Shown here one piece after another: positions 1 through 13,133 of a stretch of DNA of 64,000 nt (position 1 is its first letter; every line of letters begins with the position of its first letter). The translations under genes were made by a program, and so were the position numbers. The stretch comes from Doris montereyensis (lineage: Eukaryota; Mollusca; Gastropoda; Nudibranchia; Dorididae): contig JAXRKP010000554.1 in the NCBI GenBank assembly GCA_037039925.1, positions 118,501 to 182,500 on the forward strand, read 5' to 3'. The notes under the pieces are model-generated. The model saw nothing but the letters and a program-made list of their open reading frames with translations, made no database searches and was not told the DNA's origin.

Positions 1-130
1 TTTTAAGGGAGGGTTTGTTGTTCGTTGTTTATTGGGGGGGGGGGCTTTAGTAGTTCGTTTTTTATGGGGGGGGGGTTGTTGTTCGTTTTTATGGAGGGCG
101 GGGGGGGGGGGGGCTGCTTGTTGCTGCTTT
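1..130. repeat. G-run minisatellite at the left edge
   Basis: Three loosely repeated units of about 32-34 bp, each a T-rich stretch containing GTTCGT and TTTAT followed by a long G run. The G runs lie at 34-44, 66-75 and 100-113, the last one preceded by GGAGGGC. The block stops where the first satellite monomer begins with ATTCTAAATC at 131. Runs of 10-14 G could form G-quadruplexes. Such runs are also where long-read consensus is least reliable, so exact lengths are doubtful. No gene is visible; the open frame crossing it is by chance. Confidence 0.75.
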
Positions 131-2861
131 ATTCTAAATCTTTTTCTTTTACCATCATCTGCGAATTGTACTAGAAAATTGAGAACTGTAGATGAAAGAC
201 AATTTTCTAATTTTTTTCTTATCTACATATGTGAGCTGAGGACTAAGTTTAGCAAAAAAAGAACTCTTTCTTATCTTCATTTTAAATGTGAGCCCAAAAT
301 CAACAAATTCAACCATTTTAAGGACATGATAGTGTCCTAGCAAAAAAATTTTCTAACTTTTTCTTGACTGTGAGCATTTTAAAACAATCAAAACTCTAGC
401 GAGAACATTTTAAATATAGGAGAAATGATGTAGCCAAAAAAACAACAATTTCAAATTTTATCTAAGATTAACTGTTAGATGAAAAACAATATTCGAAAGC
501 CATTTTTTAATTAATGGTCATGATATGAGTTTGAGATGTAACTGTAAGAGTCCAAAAACAATTTTCCATTTTAAAACTTTTTAGCCTTTAATGGACCTGA
601 TATGAGTTTGAGATTAACTGTTAGAGCATGAGCCAAGGACCAACTGTCCTAGAAAATTGAAACTCTAGACCGTTTTAGTAAGTGGGAAGTTTAAACATAG
701 GAGAAATGATGTAGCCAAAAAAAACAAAATTTCGATCATTTTAATTAATGGTTATGATATGAGCTTGAGATAATCTGTAAGATGAAAAACAATATTCTAA
801 TTCCTTTTTATTTTACCGTCATCTATGAGCTGAAGACTATCTGCCCACACACAAAAAATCTGAAGACTAGATCGTTTTAGTAAGTGGGAAATTATAAATA
901 TACGAGAAATGATGTAGCAAAATACAACAATTTCAACCATTTTAATTATGGTCCTGATATGAGCTTGAGATTAACTGTCAAGAATGAAAAACAATATTCT
1001 AAATCTTTGTATTTTACCTTCATCTGTGAGCTTAGGACTAACTGTCCTAAACAAAGCAGAACTCTGGACCGTTTTAGTAAGTGGGAAATTTTTAAATATA
1101 GGAGAAATGATGTAACCAAAAAACAAAAAATTCAACCATTTTAATTAATGGTCATGATATGAGTTTGAGATTAACTGTAAGATGAAAACAATTTTCTAAA
1201 ACTTTTTTCTTTTTACCTTCATCTGTGAGCTAAGGACTAATTGTCCTAAAAAATCAAAACTCTAGACCGTTTGAATCAGTGGAAATTTTTTAACGTAGGA
1301 GAAATGATGTAGCCAAAAAAGTAACAAATTTAACCATTTTAATTATTGGTCATAATATGAGCTTGCGATTATCTGTAAGATGAAAAACAACATTCTAAAT
1401 CTTTTTATTTTACGTCGTCTGTGAGCTGAGAACTAACTGTCCTATGAAAAACAGAGCTCTACACCATTTTAGTAAGTGGGAAATTTTAAATATAGGAGAA
1501 ATGATGTAGCCAAAAAGCCACAAATTCAACCATTTTAATTAATGGTCATGATATGAGCTTGAGATTAACTGTAAGATGAAAAACAATATTCTAAATCTTT
1601 TTTTTACCTTCATCTGTGAGCTCAGGACTAACTGTCCTAGAAAAATACATAACTCTAAAACGTTTTAGTAAGTGGAAATTTAAAATCATAGGAGAAATGA
1701 TGTAGCCAAAAAACAACAAATTTAACCATTTTAATTATTGGTCATGATATGAGCTTGAGATTAACTGTAAGATTTTAAAAACAATATTCTAAATCTTTTT
1801 CCTTTACCTTCATCTCTGAGCCGAGGACTAATAGTCCTAGAAAAATCAGAACTCTGGACCTTTAGTCAGTGGGAAATTTTAAATATAGGAGAAATGATGT
1901 AGCCAAAAAACAACAATTTAAACCATTTTAATTAATGGTCATGATATGAGCTTGAGATTAACTGTAAGATGAAAAACAACATTCTAAATCTTTTTCTTTT
2001 ATCGTCATCTGTGAGCTGAGGACTAACTGTCCTAGAAAAATGAGAGCTGCTACCTTTTTAGTAAGTGGGAAATTTTAAATATAGGAGAAATGATGTAGCC
2101 AAAAACAACAATTTTAACCATTTTAATTAATGGTCATGATATGAGCTTGAGATTAACTGTAATGAAAAGCAATATTCTAAATCTTTTTCCTTTATAGTCA
2201 TCTGTGAGCTAAGGACTAACTGTCCTAGAAAAATCATAACTCTAGACCTTTATACTTAGTGGGAAATTTTAAATATAGGAGAAATGATGTATCGTAAAAA
2301 ACAACAATATTCAAACATTTTAATTATTGGTCATGATATGACGCTTCACATTAACTGTAAGATGAAAAACAATATTCTAAATCTTTTTTCTTTTATCGTC
2401 ATCTGTGAGCCGAGGACTAACTGTCCTAGAAAATTGAGACCTCTAGACCTTTTTAGTAAGTGAAATTTTAAATATAGGAGAAATGATGTAGCCAAAAAAA
2501 CAAAAAATTTAACCATTTTAATTAATGGTCATGATATGAGCTTGAGATTAACTGTAAGATGAAAAACAATATTCTAAATCTTTTTCTTTATCGTCATCTG
2601 AGATCCGTGGACTAACTATCCTAGAAAAATAAGACCTCTAAACCTTTTACTAAGTGGGAAATTTTAAATATAGGAGAAATGATGTAGCCAAAAAACAACA
2701 ATTTTAACCATTTTAATTAATGGTCATGATATCAGCTTGAAATTAACTGTAAGATGAAAAACAATGTTCTAAATCTTTTTGTTTACCTTCATCTGTGAGC
2801 TGAGGACTAACTATAACAGAAAAATCACAAAGTCTAGACCTTTTTAGTAAGTAGGAAATTT
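131..2861 (+). repeat. Left-edge satellite subfamily (GAGCTTGAGA type)
   Basis: About 14 monomers that differ from the core by shared marks: ATATGAGCTTGAGATT where the core has ATATGACGTTGAGATT, GTCCTAGAAAAAT where it has TATAACAGAAAAAT, and often TTAATTAATGGTC where it has TTAATTATTGGTC. The first few, up to about 900, are the most truncated and variable, as expected next to an array edge. The change to core type is gradual between about 2760 and 2940: TATAACAG appears first (near 2812), then ATGACGTTGAG. No higher-order period is apparent. No gene. Confidence 0.85.
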
Positions 2862-5430
2862 AAAATATAAAAGAAATGATGTAACCAAAAATGCAACAAA
2901 TTCAACCATTTTAATTATTGGTCATGATATGACGTTGAGATTAACTGTAAGATGAAAAAACAACATTCTAAATCTTTTTTTTTACCTTCATCTGTCAGCT
3001 GAGGACTAACTATAACAGAAAAATCAGAACTCTAGACCTTTTTAGTAAGTGGGAAATTTAAAATATAGGAGAAATGATGTAGCAAAAAAGTAACAAATTC
3101 AACCATTTTAATTATTGGTCATGATATGACGTTGAGATTAACTGTAAGATGAAAAACAACATTCTAAATCTTTTTTGTTTACCTTCATCTGTGAACTGAG
3201 GACTTACTATAACAGAAAAATCAGAACTCTAGACCTTGTTAGTCAGTGGGAAATTTAAAATATAGGAGAAATGATGTAACTAAAAAAGCAACAAAATTCA
3301 ACAATTTTAATTATTGGTCATGATATGACGTTGAGATTAACTGTAAGATGAAAAACAACATTCTAAATCTTTTTGATTTACCTTCATCTGTGAGCTGAGG
3401 ACTAACTATAACAGAAAAATCAGAACTCTAGACCTTGTTAGTAAGTGGGAAATTTAAAATTATAGGAGAAATGATGTAGTCAAAAAAGCAACAAATTCAA
3501 CAATTTTAATTATTGGTCATGATATGACGTTGAGATTAACTGTAAGATGAAAAACAACATTCTAAATCTTTCTTTTTTACCTTCATATGTCAGCTGAGGA
3601 ATAACTATAACAGAAAAAACTGAACTCTAAACCTTATTGGTAATTGGGAAATTTAAAATATAGGAGAAATGATGTAGCCAATAAGCAAGAAATTCAACAA
3701 TTTTAATTATTGGTCATGATATGACGTTGAGATAAACTGTAAGATGAAAAGCAACATTCTAAATCTTTTTTTTTACCTTTATCTGTGAGCTAAGGACTAA
3801 CTATTGCAAAAAAATGAGAAATCTCGATCTTTTTAGTCAGTAGGAAATTAAAAATATAGGAGAAATGATGTAACCAAAAATGCAACAAATTCAACCATTT
3901 GAATTATTGGTCATTACATGAGTTGTGATTAACTGTCAGACCAAAAGCAACATTCAATATATTTTTATTTTAACTTCATCTGTGAACTGAGGACTAACTA
4001 TAACAGAAAAATAAGAAGTCTAGACCTTTTTAGTCAGTAGGAAATTTAAAATATAGGAGAAATGATGTAGCCAAAAAGGCAACAAATTCAACCATTTTAA
4101 TTATTGGTCATGATATGACGTTGCGATTAACTGTAAGATGAAAAACGACATTTGAAATCTTATTTGTTTACCTTCATATGTCAACTGAGGAATAACTATA
4201 ACAGAAAAAACAGAACTCTAAACCCTATTGGTAATTGGGAAATTTAAAATATTAGAGAAATGATGTAGCCAATAAGCAAGAAATTCAACCATTTTAATTA
4301 TTGGTCATGATATGACGTTGAGATAAACTATAAGATGAAAAGCAACATTCTAAATCTTTTTTTTTAACTCCATCTGTGAGCTAAGGACTAACTATAGCAG
4401 AAAAATCAGAAATCTCGACCTTTTTAGTCAGTAGGAAATTAAAAATATAGGAGAAATGATGTAACCAAAAATGCAACAAATTCAACCATTTGAATTATAG
4501 GTCATTACATGAGGTTGTGATTAACTGTCAGACCAAAAGCAATATTCTATGTATTTTTTATTTTAACTTCATCTGTGAACTGAGGACTAACTATAACAAA
4601 AAAATAAGAAGTCTAGACCTTTTTATTAAGTGGGAAATTTAAAATATAGGAGAAATGATGCAGCCAAAAAGCAACAAATTCAGCCATTTTAATTATTGGT
4701 CATGATATGACGTTGCGATTAACTGTAAGATGAAAAACGACATTTGAAATCTTATTTGTTTACCTTGATTTGCGAACTGAGGACTAACTATAACACACAA
4801 ATAAGAACTCTAGACCTCGTTAGTAAGTGGGAAATTTAAAATATAGGAGAATTGATGTAGCCAAAAAGCAACAAATTCCACAATTTTAATTAATGGTCAT
4901 GACATGACGTTGAGATTAACTGTAAGATAAATAAACGACATTCTCAATCTTTTTTAGTTTACCTTCATCTGTGAGCTGAGGACTAACTACAAAAGAAAAA
5001 TCAGAACTCTAGACCTTGTTAGTAATTGGGAAATTCAAAATATAGAAGAAATGAAGTAGCCAAAAAGCAACAAATTGAACCATTTTAATTATTGGTCATG
5101 ATATGACGTTGAGATAAACTGTAAGATGAAAAACAACATTCTAAATCTTTTTGTTTAACTTCAACTGTGAACTGCGGACTAACTATAACAGAAAAATCAG
5201 AACTCTAGACCTCATTAGTAAGTGGGAAATTTAAAATATAGGAGAAATGCTGTAGCAAAAAAAGTAACAAATTCAACCATTTTAATTATTGGTCATGATA
5301 TGACGTTGAGATTAACTGTAAGATGAAAAACAACGTTTTAAATATTACCTGTTTACCTTCATCTGTGAGCTGAGGACTTACTATAACAGAAAAATCAGAA
5401 GTCTAGACCTTTTTAGTCAGTAGGAAATTT
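2862..5430 (+). repeat. HOR copy 1 (A type)
   Basis: First of seven 13-mer units. It carries A-type marks shared with copies 4 and 7: GATGTAACTAAAAAAGCAAC near 3280, and GAAAAAACTGAACTCTAAAC near 3613. It is more diverged from copies 4 and 7 than those are from each other, which fits its position at the array edge. Confidence 0.85.
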
Positions 5431-7999
5431 AAAATATAAAAGAAATGATGTAACCAAAAATGCAACAAATTCAACCATTTTAATTATTGGTCATGATATG
5501 ACGTTGAGATTAACTGTAAGATGAAAAACAACATTCTAAATCTTTTTTGTTTACCTTCATCTGTCAGCTGAGGAATAACTATAACAGAAAAATCAGAACT
5601 CTAAACCTTTTTAGTAAGTGGGAAATTTAAAATATAGGAGAAATGATGTAGCAAAAAAACAACAAATTCAACAATTTTAATTATTGGTCATGATATGACG
5701 TTGAGATAAACTGTAAGATGAAAAACAACATTCTAAATCTTTTTTTTTACCTTCATCTGTGAGCTAAGGACTAACTATAACAGAAAAATCAGAAATCTCA
5801 ACCTTTTTAGTCAGTGGGAAATTTAAAATATAGGAGAAATGATGTAGCCAAAAAGGCAACAATTTCAACCATTTTAATTATTGGTCATGATATGATGTTG
5901 AGATTAACTGTAAGATGAAAAACAACATTTGAAATCTTTTTATTTGTTTACCTTCATCTGTGAACTGAGGACTAACTATAACACAAAAATAAGAACTCTA
6001 GACCTCGTTAGTAAGTGGGAAATTTAAAATATAGGAGAATTGATGTAGCCTAAAAGCAACAAATTCCACAATTTTAATTATTGGTCATGACATGACGTTG
6101 AGATTAACTGTGAGATGAAAAAACGACATTGTAAATCTTTTTGGTTACCTTCATCTGTGAGCTCAGGACTAACTACAAAAGAAAAATCAGAACTCTAGAC
6201 CTTGTTAGTAAGGGAAATTAAAATATAGAGGAAATGATGTAGCCAAAAAGCAACAAATTCAACCATTTTAATTATAGGTCATGATATGACGTTGAGATAA
6301 ACTGTAAGATGAAAAGCAACATTCTAAATCTTTTTTTTTTAACTTCATATGTGAGCTGAGGACTAACTATTGCAAAAAAATCAGAAATCTCGATCTTTTT
6401 AGTCAGTAGGAAATTAAAAATATAGGAGAAATGATGTAACCAAAAATGCAACAAATTCAACCATTTGAATTATTGGTCATTACATGGGGTTGTGATTAAC
6501 TGTCAGACCAAAAGCAACAGTCAATATATTTTTATTTTAACTTCATCTGTGAACTGAGGACTAACTATAACAGAAAAATAAGAAGTCTAGACCTTTATAG
6601 TCAGTAAGAAATTTAAAATATAGGAGAAATGATGTAGCCAAAAAGGCAACAAATTCAACTATTTTAATTATTGGTCATGATATGACGTTGCGATTAACTG
6701 TAAGATGAAAAACGACATTTGAAATCTTATTTGTTTACCTTCATATGTCAACTGAGGAATAACTATAACAGAAAAAACAGAACTCTAAACCTTATTGGTA
6801 ATTGGGAAATTTAAAATATTAGAGAAATGATGTAGCCAATAAGCAAGAAAATCAACATTTTTTAATTATTGGTCATGATATGACGTTGAGATAAACTATA
6901 AGACGAAAAGCAACATTCTAAATCTTTTTTTTTTTTAACTCGATCTGTGAGCTAAGGACTAACTATAGCAGAAAAATCAGAAATCTCGACCTTTTTAGTC
7001 AGTAGGAAATTAAAAATATAGGAGAAATGATGTAACCAAAAATGCAACAAATTCAACCATTTGAATTATAGGTCATTACATGAGGTTGTGATTAACTGTC
7101 AGACCAAAAGCAATATTCTATGTATTTTTATTTTAACTTCATCTGTGAACTGAGGACTAACTATAACAAAAAATAAGAAGTCTAGACCTTTTTATTAAGT
7201 GGGAAATTTAAAATATAGGAGAAATGATGCAGCCAAAAAGCAACAAATTCAGCCATTTTAATTATTGGTCATGATATGACGTTGCGATTAACTGTAAGAT
7301 GAAAAACGACATTTGAAATCTTATTTGTTTACCTTGATCTGCGAACTGAGGACTAACTATAACACACAAATAAGAACTCTAGACCTCGTTAGTAAGTGGG
7401 AAATTTAAAATATAGGAGAATTGATGTAGCCAAAAAGCAACAAATTCCACAATTTTAATTAATGGTCATGACATGACGTTGAGATTAACTGTAAGATAAA
7501 TAAACGACATTCTCAATCTTTTTAGTTTACCTTCATCTGTGAGCTGAGGACTAACTACAAAAGAAAAATCAGAACTCTAGACATTGTTAGTAATTGGGAA
7601 ATTCAAAATATAGAAGAAATGAAGTAGCCAAAAAGCAACAAATTGAACCATTTTAATTATTGGTCATGATATGACGTTGAGATAAACTGTAAGATGAAAA
7701 ACAACATTCTAAATCTTTTTTGTTTAACTTCAACTGTGAACTGCGGACTAACTATAACAGAAAAATCAGAACTCTAGACCTCATTAGTAAGTGGGAAATT
7801 TAAAATATAGGAGAAATGCTGTAGCAAAAAAAGTAACAAATTCAACCATTGGAATTATTGGTCATGATATGACGTTGAGATTAACTGTAAGATGAAAAAC
7901 AACGTTTTAAATATTACCTGTTTACCTTCATCTGTGAGCTGAGGACTTACTATAGCAGAAAAATCAGAAGTCTAGACCTTTTTAGTCAGTAGGAAATTC
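5431..7999 (+). repeat. HOR copy 2
   Basis: 13-mer unit of 2569 bp. Its first half resembles copy 1 and the generic core (for example CTGTCAGCTGAGGAATAAC near 5567). Its second half matches copies 3, 5 and 6. It also carries the GACATTGTTAGTAATTGGG variant near 7581 that recurs in copies 4 and 5. Confidence 0.85.
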
Positions 8000-10566
8000 A
8001 AAATATAAAAGAAATGATGTAACCAAAAATGCAACAAATTCAACCATTTTAATTATTGGTCATGATATGACGTTGCGATTAACTGTAAGATGAAAAACGA
8101 CTTTTGAAATCTTAATTGTTTACCTTCATATGTCAGCTGAGGAATAACTATAACAGAAAAAACAGAACTCTAAACCTTATTGGTAATTGGGAAATTTAAA
8201 ATATTAGAGAAATTATGTAGCAAATAAACAAAAAATTCAACAATTTTAATTATTGGTCATGATATGACGTTGAGATAACCTATAAGATGAAAAACAACAT
8301 TCTAAATCTTTTTTTTACCTTCATCTGTGAGCTAAGGACTAACTATAGCAGAAAAATCAGAAATCTCAATCTTTTTAGTCAGTAGGAAATTTAAAATATA
8401 GGAGAAATGATGTAGCCAAAAAGGCAACAATTTCAACCATTTTAATTATTGGTCATGATATGATGTTGCGATTAACTGTAAGATGAAAAACCACATTTGA
8501 AATCATATTTGTTTACCTTGATCTGCGAACTGAGGACTAACTATAACACACAAATAAGAACTCTAGACCTCGTTAGTAAGTGGGAAAGTTAAAATATAGG
8601 AGAATTGATGTAGCCTAAAAGCAACAAATTCCACAATTTTAATTATTGGTCATGACATGACGTTGAGATTAACTGTGAGATGAAAAAACGACATTGTAAA
8701 TCTTTTTAGTTTACCTTCATCTGTGAGCTCAGGACTAACTACAAAAGAAAAAACAGAACTCTAGACCTTGTTAGTAAGCGGGAAGTTAAAATGATAGAGG
8801 AAATGATGTAGCCAAAAAGCAACAAATTCAACCATTTTAATTATAGGTCATGATATGACGTTGAGATAAACTGTAAGATGAATAGCAACATTCTAAATCT
8901 TTCTTTTTTAACTTCATATGTGAGCTGAGGACTAACTATTGCAAAAAAATCAGAAATCTCGATCTTTTTAGTCAGTAGGAAATTAAAAATATAGGAGAAA
9001 TGATGTAACCAAAAATGCAACAAATTCAACCATTTGAATTATTGGTCATTACATGGGGTTGTGATTAACTGTCAGACCAAAAGCAACAGTCAATATATTT
9101 TTATTTTAACTTCATCTGTGAACTGAGGACTAACTATAACAGAAAAATAAGAAGTCTAGACCTTTATAGTCAGTAAGAAATTTAAAATATAGGAGAAATG
9201 ATGTAGCCAAAAAGGCAACAAATTCAACTATTTTAATTATTGGTCATGATATGACGTTGCGATTAACTGTAAGATGAAAAACGACATTTGAAATCATATT
9301 TGTTTACCTTCATATGTCAGCTGAGGAATACCTATAACAGAAAAAACAGAACTCTAAACCTTATTGGTAATTAGGAAATTTAAAATATTAGAGAAATGAT
9401 GTAGCCAATAAGCAAGAAAATCAAACATTTTAATTATTGGTCATGATATGACGTTGAGATAAACTATAAGACGAAAAGCAACATTCTAAATCTTTTTTTT
9501 TTAACTCGATCTGTGAGCTAAGGACTAACTATAGCAGAAAAATCAGAAATCTCGACCTTTTTAGTCAGTAGGAAATTAAAAATATAGGAGAAATGATGTA
9601 ACCAAAAATGCAACAAATTCAACCATTTGAATTATAGGTCATTACATGAGGTTGTGATTAACTGTCAGACCAAAAGCAATATTCTATGTATTTTTATTTT
9701 AACTTCATCTGTGAACTGAGGACTAACTATAACAAAAAAATAAGAAGTCTAGACCTTTTTATTAAGTGGGAAATTTAAAATATAGGAGAAATGATGCAGC
9801 CAAAAAGCAACAAATTCAGCCATTTTAATTATTGGTCATGATATGACGTTGCGATTAACTGTAAGATGAAAAACGACATTTGAAATCTTATTTGTTTACC
9901 TTGATCTGCGAACTGAGGACTAACTATAACACACAAATAAGAACTCTAGACCTCGTTAGTAAGTGGGATATTTAAAATATAGGAGAATTGATGTAGCCAA
10001 AAAGCAACAAATTCCACAATTTTAATTAATGGTCATGACATGACGTTGAGATTAACTGTAAGATAAATCAACGACATTCTCAATCTTTTTAGTTTACCTT
10101 CATCTGTGAGCTGAGGACTAACTACAAAAGAAAAATCAGAACTCTAGACCTTGTTAGTATTTGAGAAATTCAAAATATAGAAGAAATGAAGTAGCGAAAA
10201 AGCAACAAATTGAACCATTTTAATTATTGGTCATGATATGACGTTGAGATAAACTGTAAGATGAAAAACAACATTCTAAATCTTTTTTGTTTACCTTCAA
10301 CTGTGAACTGCGGACTAACTATAACAGAAAAATCAGAACTCTAGACCTCATTAGTAAGTGGGAAATTTAAAATATAGGAGAAATGCTGTAGCAAAAAAAG
10401 TAACAAATTCAACCATTTGAACTATTGGTCATGATATGACGTTGAGATTAACTGTAAGATGAAAAACAACGTTTTAAATATTACCTGTTTACCTTCATCT
10501 GTGAGCTGAGGACTTACTATAACAGAAAAATCAGAAGTCTAGACCTTTTTAGTCAGTAGGAAATTT
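8000..10566 (+). repeat. HOR copy 3 (C type)
   Basis: 13-mer unit of 2567 bp with marks shared with copy 6: GACTTTTGAAATCTTAATTG near 8099, GTTAGTAAGCGGGAAG near 8770, and the pair TTGTTAGTATTTGAGAAA and GAAGTAGCGAAAAAGCAAC near 10151-10205. The last pair is restricted to copies 3 and 6, which lie ~7.7 kb apart. Confidence 0.88.
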
Positions 10567-13133
10567 AAAATATAAAAGAAATGATGTAACCAAAAATGCA
10601 ACAAATTCAACCATTTTAATTATTGGTCATGATATGACGTTGAGATAAACTGTAAGATGAAAAACAACATTCTAAATCTTTTTGTTTACCTTCATCTGTG
10701 AACTGCGGACTCATTATAACAGAACAATCAGAACTCTAGACCTCATTAGTAAGTGGGAAATTTAAAATATAGGAGAAATGATGTAGCAAAAAAAGTAACA
10801 AATTCAACCATTTTAATTATTGGTCATGATATGACGTTGAGATTAACTGTAAGATGAAAAACAACGTTTTAAATATTATTTGTTTACCTTGATCTGTGAA
10901 CTGAGGACTTACTATAACAGAAAAATCAGAAGTCTAGACCTTGTTAGGAAGTGGGAAATTTAAAATATAGGAGAAATGATGTAACTAAAAAAGCAACAAA
11001 ATTCAACAATTTTAATTATTTGTCATAATGTGACGTTGAGATTAACTGTAAGATGAAAAACATCATTCTAAATCTTTTTGATTTACCTTCATCTGTGCGC
11101 TAAGGACTAACTATAACACAAAAATCACAACTCTAGACCTTGTTAGTAAGTGGGAAGTTAAAATTACAGGGGACATGATGTAGTCAAGAAGCAACAAATT
11201 CCACAATTTTAATTATTGGTCATGATATGACGTTGAGATTAACTGTAAGATGAAAAGCAACATTCTAAATCTTTCTTTTTTTACCTTCATATGTCAGCTG
11301 AGGAATAACTATAACAGAAAAAACTGAACTCTAAACCTTATTGGTAATTGGGAAATTTAAAATAGAGGAGAAATGATGTAGCCAATAAGCAAGAAATTCA
11401 ACAATTTTAATTATTGGTCATGATATGACGTTGAGATAAACTGTAAGATGAAAAGCAACATTCTAAATCTTTTTTTTACCTTTATCTGTGAGCTAAGGAC
11501 TAACTATTGCAAAAAAATGAGAAATCTCAATCTTTTTAGTCAGTAGGAAATTAAAAATATAGGAGAAATGATGTAACCAAAAATGCAACAAATTCAACCA
11601 TTTGAATTATTGGTCATTACATGGGGTTGTGATTAACTGTCAGACCAAAAGCAACATTCAATATATTTCTATTTTAACTTCATCTGTGAACTGAGGACTA
11701 ACTATAACAGAAAAATAAAAAGTCTAGACCTTTTTAGTCAGTAGGAAATTTAAAATATAGGAGAAATGATGTAGCCAAAAAGGCAACAAATTCAACCATT
11801 TTAATTATTGGTCATGATATGACGTTGCGATTAACTGTAAGATGAAAAACGACATTTGAAATCTTATTTGTTTACCTTCATATGTCAACTGAGGAATAAC
11901 TATAACAGAAAAAACAGAACTCTAAACCCTATTGGTAATTGGAAAATTTAAAATATTAGAGAAATGATGTAGCCAATAAGCAAGAAATTCAACCATTTTA
12001 ATTATTGGTCATGATATGACGTTGATATAAACTATAAGATGAAAAGCAACATTCTAAATCTTTTTTTTTTAACTCCATCTGTGAGCTAAGGACTAACTAT
12101 AGCAGAAAAATCAGCAATCTCGACCTTTTTAGTCAGTAGGAAATTAAAAATATAGGAGAAATGATGTAACCAAAAATGCAACAAATTCAACCATTTGAAT
12201 TATAGGTCATTACATGAGGTTGTGATTAACTGTCAGACCAAAAGCAATATTCTATGTATTTTTATTTTAACTTCATCTGTGAACTGCGGACTAAATATCA
12301 CAAAAAAATTAGAAGTCTAGACCTTTTTATTAAGTGGGAAATTTAAAATATAGGAGAAATGATGCAGCCAAAAAGCAACAAATTCAGCCATTTTAATTAT
12401 TTGTCATGATATGACGTTGCGATTAACTGTAAGATGAAAAACGACATTTGAAATCTTATTTGTTTACCTTGATTTGCCAACTGAGGACTAACTATAACAC
12501 ACAAATAAGAACTCTAGACCTCGTTAGTAAGTGGGAAATTTAAAATATAGGAGAATTGATGTAGCCAAAAAGCAACAAATTCCACAATTTTAATTAATGG
12601 TCATGACATGACGTTGAGATTAACTGTAAGATAAATCAACGACATTCTCAATCTTTTTAGTTTACCTTCATCTGTGAGCTGAGGACTAACTACAAAAGAA
12701 AAATCAGAACTCTAGACATTGTTAGTAATTGGGAAATTCAAAATATAGAAGAAATGAAGTAGCCAAAAAGCAACAAATTGAACCATTTTAATTATTGGTC
12801 ATGATATGACGTTGAGATAAACTGTAGATGAAAAACAACATTCTAAATCTTTTTTGTTTAACTTCAACTGTGAACTGCGGACTAACTATAACAGAAAAAT
12901 CAGAACTCTAGACCTCATTAGTAAGTGGGAAATTTAAAATATAGGAGAAATGCTGTAGCAAAAAAAGTAACAAATTCAACCATTGGAATTATTGGTCATG
13001 ATATGACGTTGAGATTAACTGTAAGATGAAAAACAACGTTTTAAATATTACCTGTTTACCTTCATCTGTGAGCTGAGGACTTACTATAGCAGAAAAATCA
13101 GAAGTCTAGACCTTTTTAGTCAGTAGGAAATTC
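10567..13133 (+). repeat. HOR copy 4 (A type)
   Basis: 13-mer unit almost identical to copy 7 over at least 2 kb. Shared rare marks include TTATTTGTCATAATGTGACG (near 11016 and 18723), AATTACAGGGGACATGATG (near 11163 and 18868) and ACTAAATATCACAAAAAAAT (near 12291 and 20000). The offset is about 7.7 kb. Confidence 0.9.

Noticed and set aside
32..340. 102-codon open frame over the G-runs and first monomers
   Set aside because: Low-complexity glycine-, leucine- and cysteine-rich start followed by translated satellite; no coding signal.
6272..6460. A 62-codon minus-strand open frame that recurs at 8841, 13979 and 16545 with almost the same protein
   Set aside because: It lies across HOR-equivalent monomers, and its repetition simply follows the 2.57-kb unit. 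Other monomers carry stops in the same frame, and no promoter, start context or known motif is visible.
4500..7071. CCAAT (minus strand of ATTGG) and CRE-like TGACGTT half site in each monomer as a promoter
   Set aside because: Both strings are present, but short motifs in an AT-rich satellite are expected by chance, and no transcript evidence is available.
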